DNA of 11,956 bases from JACCYI01 sp036389195 (lineage in GTDB: Bacteria; Actinomycetota; Thermoleophilia; Solirubrobacterales; Solirubrobacteraceae). How positions within the stretch are numbered: the first letter of the stretch is position 1; every line of letters begins with the position of its first letter. This document shows, piece after piece, positions 1 to 6,352 of the stretch. The notes below the pieces were generated by a model. It was not told where the DNA came from. It did no database searches and worked only from the letters and a program-made list of their open reading frames with translations. A program made the position numbers and the translations under genes. The stretch lies in NCBI GenBank assembly GCA_036389195.1, contig DASVQH010000529.1, positions 1 through 11,956 of the forward strand. Reading direction: 5' to 3'.

Positions 1-926
1 CCGCCGTCGCCCAGCACCGCCATCGCGGTGGCGATCGCCTCCGCCTCGGGGGCGACGCCGGCGATCCGCCGCGACAGGCGCTCGGCGAGCGCGGGGATCG
101 AGGCGCTGCGCACCGCGTCCGCCGACTCCGGGCCGGCGCCCAGGCCTTCCGACGCAGCGTGGAGCAGCAGCTCCTTCAGATAGAGCGGGTTGCCGGCGCT
201 CGCCTCATGGAACGCGGCGCACAGATCGCCGTCGGCACCGGTGATCTGGGCGCGCACCAGCTCGGCCACGGCCGCGGGACCAAGCGGGGGAGGAGCGATC
301 CGCAGCGCATCCGGCACCGTCCGCAGCTCGTCGAGCAGCTCGGCGGGCGAAGCCGGCTCCGATGGCCGCATCGTCGCGAGCAGGGCGATCGGCAGATCGC
401 GGATCCGGCGCGCGAGATAGGCGAGCGAGCGCAGCGACGACGCGTCGAGCCAGTGCAGATCATCAACTGCGATCAGCAGCGGCCCGTCCGTCGCGAGGCT
501 GGCCGCCAGCCAGTAGATCCCGTGGAGCACGGCGAAGCCGGCCTCCGCACGGGTGAGAGTCGTGTCGCGGTCGCCACGCGGGTCGACCACCCACTCGGCC
601 GGCGCCGCCGCGCCGTCGAGCAGCCGTCGCCGCTCCTCGGCCGGACGCCCGGCGAGCGCGGGTTCGAAGAGCTGGCGGATGGCCCCGAACGGGAGATCTC
701 GCTCGAGCTCGGACCCGCTCGCCCACAGGACTCGCACGCCTCGCCGGCGGGCCTCGGCGGCGGCGGCGGCCATCAGCGCGCTCTTGCCGACGCCGGCCGG
801 TCCCTCGACGAGGATCAGTCGTCCGTCGGCCGCCGTGGCACGTTCGAGGGCGGTGAGGAGCGCACGCAGCTCGCCGTTGCGCTCGAGCAGGTGGGGGTGA
901 CGGTGCGCCCGCGGCGTGGTCGTCAA
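1..926 (-). CDS. LuxR/LAL-type AAA ATPase regulator, N-terminal part (runs off left edge)
   Basis: The minus-strand frame codes for about 308 residues of a STAND/AAA_16-type ATPase, the N-terminal module of large LuxR-family (LAL/MalT-like) regulators that use ATP and ligand binding to control a C-terminal DNA-binding HTH. Seen: LLERNGEL near residues 13-20, the typical opening of the family; Walker A GPAGVGKS at residues 42-49; Walker B LLIAVDDLHWLD around 150-161; and the conserved ASAGNPLYLKEL near 240-252. The frame stays open from 926 to the window edge. It has no ATG or GTG before the first motif; TTG at 926-924 is the best start and lies 12 residues before LLER. An upstream short ORF overlaps this start. 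The C-terminal HTH would lie outside the window, so the regulator call is inferred from the ATPase type. It is divergent from the secreted-protein genes at 1135 onward and could regulate them, but nothing in the sequence proves that. Confidence 0.8.
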   Translation of the reverse strand, partial: MTTTPRAHRHPHLLERNGELRALLTALERATAADGRLILVEGPAGVGKSALMAAAAAEARRRGVRVLWASGSELERDLPFGAIRQLFEPALAGRPAEERRRLLDGAAAPAEWVVDPRGDRDTTLTRAEAGFAVLHGIYWLAASLATDGPLLIAVDDLHWLDASSLRSLAYLARRIRDLPIALLATMRPSEPASPAELLDELRTVPDALRIAPPPLGPAAVAELVRAQITGADGDLCAAFHEASAGNPLYLKELLLHAASEGLGAGPESADAVRSASIPALAERLSRRIAGVAPEAEAIATAMAVLGDG

Positions 927-973
927 CTGGCCGTCTTGCGCTTCGGCGCCGCTCGGGCCGCTGATGTGCGCAT
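923..973 (-). CDS. Possible 16-codon leader ORF coupled to the ATPase start
   Basis: An ATG at 973-971 is preceded by GGAGG with a 7-nt spacer, the best ribosome binding site in the divergent gap. It opens the short reading frame MRTSAARAAPKRKTAS. Its stop TGA (925-923) overlaps the TTG start (926-924) of the ATPase in the arrangement TTGA, which would allow ribosomes to terminate and restart. The peptide is basic and resembles nothing I know. Alternatives: the ATG is the true ATPase start and the sequence carries a frameshift, or the ORF is chance. No coding evidence beyond the ribosome binding site and the overlap. Confidence 0.3.
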   Translation of the reverse strand: MRTSAARAAPKRKTAS

Positions 974-1134
974 TCCCGATCCTCCCACGGCGCAGCGACG
1001 CAGGTCAAGTCCTCCCGCGCGGCAAAGTTCAGGGTCGGCCCCTGAGGCGAACCCGCCGTCGACCTGAGACGGTGCTCCGGCGCGGGTCGGTCCAGCCGCG
1101 TCGCTCGTCAATCCGCGCAGGGGAGGCACCACCG

Positions 1135-1749
1135 ATGGTCAAGGTCCGATCCCACCTCACGTACGGGAACGTCGTCGCGACGCTCGCCCTCTTCCTCGCG
1201 CTCGGGGGCGGCGCCTACGCCGCGGCCAAGCTTCCGAAGAACAGCGTCGGCGCCAAGCAGATCAAGCGGAGCGCGGTGGGCTCTTCGGAGGTCAAGAACG
1301 GGTCGTTGAAGGCCGGCGACTTCGACGAGGACTCGCTGCCCCGGGGGCCCAAGGGCGACGCCGGGGCCAAGGGCCCCGCCGGCCCGGCCGGCCCTCCCGG
1401 CACTGCCGGGGCGGCGCAGACGTGTCCCCAGGGCATGACGAAGCTGAGCAACGCGCTCTGCCTCGACGCGACCGACCGCACCACGGGGAACTGGAGCGCC
1501 GCGGTGGTGGCCTGCGCCAACGCCGGATTGAGGCTGCCCAGCGCGAGCGAGCTCCAGCTCGCTCTGGCCAAGAAGGCGCTGCCGGGCGGCGGACTGGACT
1601 ACTGGAGCAGTGACGTCTTCCGCGAGACCACCGGCCAACCCTTCGTCGACCGGGCGGTGGTGCTGCGAGTCGACGGCGACCAGTTCCTCATCCAGGACTC
1701 GGGCGCCGCCAACGCGGCGGCTCGCTGCGCGACGGCGCCTGGCGCCTGA
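1135..1749 (+). CDS. Membrane-anchored collagen-like stalk protein with DUF1566/Lcl-like head
   Basis: Predicted 204-residue surface protein. Residues 11-31 form a hydrophobic signal/anchor segment. Residues 32-70 are a charged segment with PKNSVGAKQIK and GSLKAGDF, as in many Thermoleophilia surface proteins. Residues 71-94 are eight Gly-X-Y triplets (collagen-like stalk). Residues 97-202 resemble the DUF1566/Lcl C-terminal domain, which has a C-type-lectin/FGE-like fold: W120, A122-A123, C127, RLPS at 133-136, EL at 139-140, YWSS at 156-159, VVLRVDGD at 175-182 and a final RC at 197-198. Four cysteines (97, 109, 127, 198) could form two disulfides. The ATG start has a strong GGGGAGG at 1120-1126 with an 8-nt spacer. 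A GH9 hydrolase gene starts 2 bp after its stop, so the two are probably co-transcribed. The head is likely a binding domain; the ligand is unknown and glycan is only a guess. Confidence 0.8.
   Translation: MVKVRSHLTYGNVVATLALFLALGGGAYAAAKLPKNSVGAKQIKRSAVGSSEVKNGSLKAGDFDEDSLPRGPKGDAGAKGPAGPAGPPGTAGAAQTCPQGMTKLSNALCLDATDRTTGNWSAAVVACANAGLRLPSASELQLALAKKALPGGGLDYWSSDVFRETTGQPFVDRAVVLRVDGDQFLIQDSGAANAAARCATAPGA
1345..1416 (+). repeat. Collagen-like Gly-X-Y repeat region (8 triplets)
   Basis: Residues 71-94 of the gene at 1135 read as eight consecutive Gly-X-Y triplets: GPK, GDA, GAK, GPA, GPA, GPP, GTA, GAA. Proline occupies X in four of them. At this length it is a short stalk; whether it trimerises as a triple helix cannot be told from sequence. 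Confidence 0.85.
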
Positions 1750-1751
1750 TC

Positions 1752-3434
1752 GTGGTGGCGCGCGGCCGTCGCGGGCGACTCCGGGCGATCGTGCCCGGAG
1801 TCTGCGCCGTCCTCGCGCTGGGGGCCCCCGCTGCGGCGGGGGCCCGGCCACCGAGCCTGATCCGTACCGGAGGGCCCAGCGCACCCGAGGACCCCAAGGT
1901 GGCGATCGTGGCTTCCTCCCGCTCTCTGGTCGGTCGTGGTTTCGCGGTCGAGGACGCATCCGGTCGCGTGGTGCTGCGGGGCCGCCTGCGCCGAGCCCCG
2001 GGCGCCGCGGCGCCCTGGCGCCGTGCCGCGGTGGCCGACCTGAGCGCGGTCACCGCTCCGGGGAGCTACCGCGTGCGCGTGGGAGGGCTGCGCTCGAAGC
2101 GCTGGCGGGTGGACGCGACGGCAGCCGGGACCCTGCTGCAGCGGCTGATGCGGATCTACGACGTCAACTCCGACGGCAGCGAGCCCTCGTCGCTGTTCGG
2201 GCCCGCCCATCTGAACGACGCCGCGATCAGCGGTGGGCCGTATGACGGGGAACGCTTCGACCTCACGGGCGGCTGGCGGGACGCCGGCGACCATCTCAAG
2301 TTCGTGCAGACGACCGGCTTCGCCGTCGCCTACCTCCACTACGCCGCGCGCCTCGCTCCGTCGCAGGCGGGTACCCTCCTGCCGCCCAGTGACGTCGGCG
2401 TACGCTGGTTGCTCAAGGCCCATCCGCGCCCCGACCTCTTCGTCGCCCAGGTCGGCGACCTCTCCGATCACGAAGGCGGCTTTCGCGACCCGAGCACTGA
2501 CGACGACGGGACGGGTCCCGGCCAGGGCGTCCGCTTGGCCTACACGTCGACCGGCGGCACCGGCGCCGGTCTCGCGGCCGCGGGGCTGGCTCTGGCGGCC
2601 GGTCGTCTCGACGGGGCGGCGCGGGATCAGGTCTTGACCAGCGCCCGGGAGTGGTACGCCGCCGGCAAGGCGGACGGGACGCCGACCTTCGCCCCGGGCG
2701 ATGCCTACCGGGACGAGACCGTGGCCGACAACATGGCGCTCGCCGCCGGGGCGCTCTGGCGCGCGACCGGAGAGACCGGCTACCTCGAGGACGCCCTCGC
2801 CGCCCTACGCGAGTCGGACTTCCAGGCCGGCCTGGACCCCTTCGAGCTCGCGCCCCTGGCGGCGGCGGATCTGTGCGGGGCGCTCGGGGCGCCCGCGGCG
2901 CCCGATCCGGAGGTCCGCGAGGCGGCCTGTGAGGGGCTGCGCGTCGCCGCCGAAGCCGCGCGCGAACGCTCACGCGCCACCGCCTTCGGCACCCCCGGTC
3001 CCTTCAGCTTCGGGTCGATCCAGGACAACGGTGGCTCGGGCGCGATGGCGGTCCTGGCGAGCCGCGCCGGGCTGCTGCCCCAGGGCTTCGCCATCGGCGC
3101 GGGCGCGCGCGACTACCTGCTCGGCCGCAACGCCTGGGGGGCGAGCTTCGTGGTCGGCCCGGCACGCGGCGAGGCCGGTCATCCGCACCACCCCGGATAT
3201 CTGGTCGCCGATCCGCGGCAGGGGCTCGACGGGGCGGTCGTCGGTGGACCGACCAGCCCGGCCACACTCAAGGCCCAGGGGCTGAAGATCGCCCGGCGCA
3301 GCCGGTACCGGCGCTTCAACTCCAAGCGCACGGTCTACGAGGACAGGCGGGAGGACTACGTCACCTCGGAGGTCAGCCTGACCTACTCGGCCAGCACCAT
3401 CCTGCTGATCGCTGCGCTCACACCGCCCGGCTGA
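1752..3434 (+). CDS. Secreted glycoside hydrolase family 9 (cellulase-like) with N-terminal Ig-like domain
   Basis: Predicted 560 residues. Signal peptide: residues 4-11 are basic (RGRRGRLR), followed by a hydrophobic core to about 25 and an Ala-rich cleavage site near 31. Residues 33-122 fit the Ig-like CelD_N domain that precedes many GH9 enzymes. Residues 124-558 are the (alpha/alpha)6 catalytic domain. GGWRDAGDHLKF (173-184) carries the catalytic aspartate pair D177/D180; the C-terminal half has YLLGRNAWGASFVVG (455-469) and HPHHPGY (477-483), matching the GH9 active-site histidine block; EDYVTSEVSLTYSAS (534-548) contains the expected proton donor E540. GH9 enzymes invert beta-1,4-glucan bonds; exact substrate (cellulose, mixed glucan, oligosaccharide or glucosaminide) cannot be read. 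No carbohydrate-binding module or dockerin is present. The GTG start at 1752 lies 2 bp after the upstream stop and has no clear Shine-Dalgarno; GTG at 1755 is an alternative. Translation probably depends on reinitiation. Confidence 0.9.
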   Translation: MVARGRRGRLRAIVPGVCAVLALGAPAAAGARPPSLIRTGGPSAPEDPKVAIVASSRSLVGRGFAVEDASGRVVLRGRLRRAPGAAAPWRRAAVADLSAVTAPGSYRVRVGGLRSKRWRVDATAAGTLLQRLMRIYDVNSDGSEPSSLFGPAHLNDAAISGGPYDGERFDLTGGWRDAGDHLKFVQTTGFAVAYLHYAARLAPSQAGTLLPPSDVGVRWLLKAHPRPDLFVAQVGDLSDHEGGFRDPSTDDDGTGPGQGVRLAYTSTGGTGAGLAAAGLALAAGRLDGAARDQVLTSAREWYAAGKADGTPTFAPGDAYRDETVADNMALAAGALWRATGETGYLEDALAALRESDFQAGLDPFELAPLAAADLCGALGAPAAPDPEVREAACEGLRVAAEAARERSRATAFGTPGPFSFGSIQDNGGSGAMAVLASRAGLLPQGFAIGAGARDYLLGRNAWGASFVVGPARGEAGHPHHPGYLVADPRQGLDGAVVGGPTSPATLKAQGLKIARRSRYRRFNSKRTVYEDRREDYVTSEVSLTYSASTILLIAALTPPG

Positions 3435-3449
3435 CCTCGGTCCTCGTGG

Positions 3450-3470
3450 CCGCGGCGGGCCGGGCCGCGG
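3450..3470 (+). terminator. Candidate terminator hairpin after the GH9 gene
   Basis: CCGCGGC (3450-3456) and GCCGCGG (3464-3470) form a 7-bp all-GC stem with a 7-nt loop, 15 nt after the GH9 stop. There is no T-tract, and GC-rich inverted repeats are common by chance at this composition. An outer CTGACC/GGTCAG pair (3431-3436/3470-3475) is a competing fold. Confidence 0.35.
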
Positions 3471-3563
3471 GTCAGGTCCGCGGCATCGCCTGCACGAGCG
3501 GCCGCACGGCCGGGGTCCTCGGGCGCGCTTCGGCGATGGTCCCGAAGTTGGCGCGTCGAGACC

Positions 3564-3586
3564 TTGACGGCTGATTGCTGAGTCAA
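3564..3586 (+). promoter_or_regulatory. Possible operator or -35 region upstream of the 3600 gene
   Basis: TTGAC (3564-3568) and GTCAA (3582-3586) form an inverted repeat around a 13-nt core that itself contains GCTGA twice (3570-3574 and 3577-3581). TTGACG would also serve as a -35 box, but no good -10 follows at the right distance. It ends 13 nt before the ATG at 3600, next to the GAGGG ribosome binding site (3588-3592). Suggestive only. Confidence 0.2.
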
Positions 3587-3599
3587 CGAGGGTCGCGCC

Positions 3600-6281
3600 A
3601 TGCCTTCCAGCCCGCTGCGCCCTCGAGGACGCCGCCTCTTCAGCACGTTGGTCGTCCTCGCACTGGGCATGGTCGTCGCGGGCGTGCTCGCGGCCCCGTC
3701 CATGGCGGAGCCCGACGCGCCCGCGAGCCCGCCGCGCAAATGCGCCGACACGTCGGAACGCTTTCCCGACCTGACGGTCAAGTCGTGCTCCCGCGCGTGC
3801 CCGGCCGGGACGGAGCTCAGCTTCTCGGTGGTGGAGCTGAAGGGCTGCTTCGTCCGTCATCGCCGCGGGGGAGCGGTCTTCCACGTCCGCAGGTCGGCGG
3901 CCAAGGGTGGGTTCGGCGACGGCTCGGTCACGCTCAACGGGTTGCGGATGGTTCCCGAGGAGGGCGCCGGCCGCTTCGACGTCAAGCCTCCGGAGGAAGA
4001 GGGCGGGAAGGGCCACCTCCGGATGGCGAAGTACCTGGCGCGTGCTGCCGGCCTTCATGGCCGGCTGTTCGGCGCCCACTGCTGCTCGATCGAGATCCCG
4101 GCTGCCGGGCAGGGCGACGAGATCCCGGTCTTCAAGGTCCCGGCCCCGGCGGGCGACACGTGGTACGGGCTCGACGTGGGCGGTGACCTCACGTTCGCGC
4201 TCGGCTGGGACAAGGAGAGCGACGAGCCGGAGGACGACAAGCACTTCGTGCGCGTCGACGCGAGCTTGAACCTGCCGAAGATCTTCAAGGCGGCCCCGAC
4301 CGGCGGCGACGCCGGCGACGCCTCGGGGATCGCCGGGGCGTTCGGCGGGCGCGTCGACGACGACGGCTGGAAGCTGGGCGGCAAGATCGCGGTCAAGAAC
4401 GCCTGGATCGGCGGCCTCAAGCTCAACGACCTGTGCCTCTCCTACGCCCACAGCGCCGACACGGCGTGCGCGTACGAGGCAGGCAAGGACAGGATCTTCT
4501 CGTGCGCCGGCGGCGACGCGAAGGGGCCCCGCTGGGACGGCACCGTGGAGGTCGCCTTCCCCAGCCCGGCGAAGGAGGACCGGGCGATCGGCGTGACGGC
4601 CGGCCTGATCGACGGGGACTTCAGCTACGTCGGCGGCTACGCCGGCGGGCTCGACCTGCCCATCTCGGCGGGCGTCCAGCTCGACAAGCTCGGCGGCGGC
4701 ATCTGCATCACGCCGCCGCCGTTTCAGTTCACGGCGCTCGTGGGGCTGAAGATCGGCACCCAGGGCTCCAAGCTCTTCGACTTCAACGGAAACCTGACCT
4801 ACGTGAACAACACGCCGTGGGAGGTCAAGCTCCGCGGGACGCTCGAGCGCGAGGGGCGCCCGATCGCCAACGGCGGCATCGACTACAAGGCGGGGCGCTC
4901 GTTCGACTTCGACGTCCGGGCCGAGATGTACTTCCCGCGGCGCGACGATCCGGAGGAGGAGAAGAACAACGCCCTGCTCAGCCTCGAGGGCGGCATCGCC
5001 GGATGGATGGAGTACGACCCGTTCAAGCTCAACGTCGCCGGCGACGTCAAGATCTGCGCGCTCAACCTGGCGTGCGCGATGGGCGAGGCGGTCGTCTCCA
5101 CCAAGGGCGTCGGCGGCTGCATCAAGCTCACGAGCGTCCCGTACCCGGTCCTCGTCCAGACCGCCGATTCCAGCTGGGACAACCTCTACCTCGGCGAATG
5201 GGAATGGCAGCTGCGCTACGTCGACGTCTCGGCCGGCGCCGCGTATCCATGGGGCGGTGAGGTGCAGACCTTCGCCTCGTCGTGCGACCTGGCGTCCGTG
5301 CACGAGACGCGGACCTTCGCCCGCGCGGCCCAGGCGTCGGACCACTCGACGCTCGAGCTCCCCGCGCACCTCCCTGCGGCGACCATCGTGGTCAAGGGAG
5401 CCCACGGGCCGCCCCGGCTGGAGGTCACGAGCCCCGACGGCACCGTCCTGGCACCGGCGCAGGCGGCCGAGTTCAACACGGGCCACTACGACTACATCGA
5501 GGACGCCGACCACGCGACGTCGTCGATCGTCATCGCCAAGCCCGCGGGCGGGACGTGGCGGGTGCGCGACACGCACGGCGCCACGGTCCTCTCGGCGGAG
5601 GTCGCCAAGGCCAACGTGCCGCCGTCGATCCTGGCCAAGGTCGGGCATCCGGGCCACGATCCGTACAGCCGCGTGCTCGCCTTCGCTTACGTGCCCGAGC
5701 CGCACCACACCATCCAGTTCGTCGAGGTCAGCGACAACGGCGTCGTGCACGACATCGGGCCGGCCCACGGCCACGCGTGCGGCCATCACGTCGACGACGA
5801 CCGCCCGCACACCGCGTACGGCACCCCGCCGGCGACCCACTGCGGCACGCTGCACTTCGTGCCCGGAGAGGGGACGGCGGGGACGCGGAAGATCCTCGCC
5901 ATCGTGAGCGAGCACGGGATCCCGGCGCACGAGATCGAGGTGGCGACCTACCACGCGCCTTCCGAGGCGCTGGCCGCCCCCATCCACGGGCTCCGCCTCG
6001 AGCGTCACGGTGAGGCCGTCACGGCCCACTGGAAGGCACCCGAGCACGCGCACCACCGGTCCAAGACGGTGCAGTACAACGTCGTCCTCAAGACCGAGGA
6101 CGGGCTCTGCGAGACCGTCGTCGCGCTGCGGGACCACCGGACCGCCACGTTCAACGCCATCCCGCCGACGAGCCGCGTGACGGTCACGGTGACCGGCCTG
6201 CGCGACGATGAGGGGCACGGTCACTCCCAGACGGCGCACCTCCGGGCGGCGGATCACATCCCGGAGGCCGGCCGCGTGTGA
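3600..6281 (+). CDS. Large secreted protein of unknown family, beta-rich body, His-rich C-terminus with Fn3-like end
   Basis: Predicted 893 residues; I do not recognise the family. Residues 1-36 are a signal peptide (RGRR at 9-12, hydrophobic 13-32, cleavage after SMA at 34-36). Residues 48-165 hold a Cys-containing domain with FSVVELKGCF and SVTLNGLRMVP. Residues 185-510 are rich in alternating hydrophobic strands separated by GG turns, probably a beta-barrel, sandwich or solenoid. Residues 590-670 look like a beta-sandwich with SPDGTV and PAGGTWRV, as in accessory domains of secreted proteases. Residues 790-885 are Fn3-like (GLRLERHGEAVTAHWKAP, then TSRVTVTVTGL). The last third has about 32 histidines against 8 in the first 580 residues. 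No catalytic motif, LPXTG motif or C-terminal membrane helix is visible, so release or non-covalent attachment is likely. The ATG is supported by GAGGG at 3588-3592 with a 7-nt spacer. It is apparently its own transcription unit between two candidate hairpins. Confidence 0.85.
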   Translation: MPSSPLRPRGRRLFSTLVVLALGMVVAGVLAAPSMAEPDAPASPPRKCADTSERFPDLTVKSCSRACPAGTELSFSVVELKGCFVRHRRGGAVFHVRRSAAKGGFGDGSVTLNGLRMVPEEGAGRFDVKPPEEEGGKGHLRMAKYLARAAGLHGRLFGAHCCSIEIPAAGQGDEIPVFKVPAPAGDTWYGLDVGGDLTFALGWDKESDEPEDDKHFVRVDASLNLPKIFKAAPTGGDAGDASGIAGAFGGRVDDDGWKLGGKIAVKNAWIGGLKLNDLCLSYAHSADTACAYEAGKDRIFSCAGGDAKGPRWDGTVEVAFPSPAKEDRAIGVTAGLIDGDFSYVGGYAGGLDLPISAGVQLDKLGGGICITPPPFQFTALVGLKIGTQGSKLFDFNGNLTYVNNTPWEVKLRGTLEREGRPIANGGIDYKAGRSFDFDVRAEMYFPRRDDPEEEKNNALLSLEGGIAGWMEYDPFKLNVAGDVKICALNLACAMGEAVVSTKGVGGCIKLTSVPYPVLVQTADSSWDNLYLGEWEWQLRYVDVSAGAAYPWGGEVQTFASSCDLASVHETRTFARAAQASDHSTLELPAHLPAATIVVKGAHGPPRLEVTSPDGTVLAPAQAAEFNTGHYDYIEDADHATSSIVIAKPAGGTWRVRDTHGATVLSAEVAKANVPPSILAKVGHPGHDPYSRVLAFAYVPEPHHTIQFVEVSDNGVVHDIGPAHGHACGHHVDDDRPHTAYGTPPATHCGTLHFVPGEGTAGTRKILAIVSEHGIPAHEIEVATYHAPSEALAAPIHGLRLERHGEAVTAHWKAPEHAHHRSKTVQYNVVLKTEDGLCETVVALRDHRTATFNAIPPTSRVTVTVTGLRDDEGHGHSQTAHLRAADHIPEAGRV

Positions 6282-6287
6282 CGGAAA

Positions 6288-6309
6288 GCCCCGGCCGGTC
6301 GGCCGGGGC
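6288..6309 (+). terminator. Strong GC hairpin, likely terminator of the 3600 gene
   Basis: GCCCCGGCC (6288-6296) and GGCCGGGGC (6301-6309) form a perfect 9-bp stem with a GGTC tetraloop, 6 nt after the stop codon at 6279-6281. No T-run follows, so it would be a U-less terminator, which is common in high-GC actinobacteria, or an mRNA-stabilising hairpin. Confidence 0.6.
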
Positions 6310-6316
6310 GGCGCCG

Positions 6317-6346
6317 TTGCGCCCTGGCGTGCGACCCCGGTAGCGT
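6317..6346 (+). promoter_or_regulatory. Candidate promoter of the beta-helix gene (leaderless type)
   Basis: TAGCGT (6341-6346) fits the actinobacterial -10 consensus TANNNT and ends exactly 6 nt before the ATG at 6353, placing the transcription start at or next to the start codon. TTGCGC (6317-6322) could be a -35 with an 18-nt spacer. No Shine-Dalgarno lies before the ATG, which agrees with a leaderless transcript. Confidence 0.5.
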
Positions 6347-6352
6347 CGCGCG

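Noticed and set aside
463..1008. Minus-strand frame of 181 codons with an upstream ATG
   Set aside because: It lies in a different frame from the ATPase motifs and has an Arg/Pro/Ala-rich shadow composition.
159..1067. Plus-strand open frame of 302 codons opposite the ATPase
   Set aside because: The minus strand carries Walker A, Walker B and NPLYLKEL in one continuous frame; the plus-strand product is Arg/Gly-rich without motifs.
2413..2973. Minus-strand Arg/Pro-rich frame inside the GH9 gene
   Set aside because: It is antisense to conserved GH9 sequence, has no recognisable domain, and has biased shadow composition.
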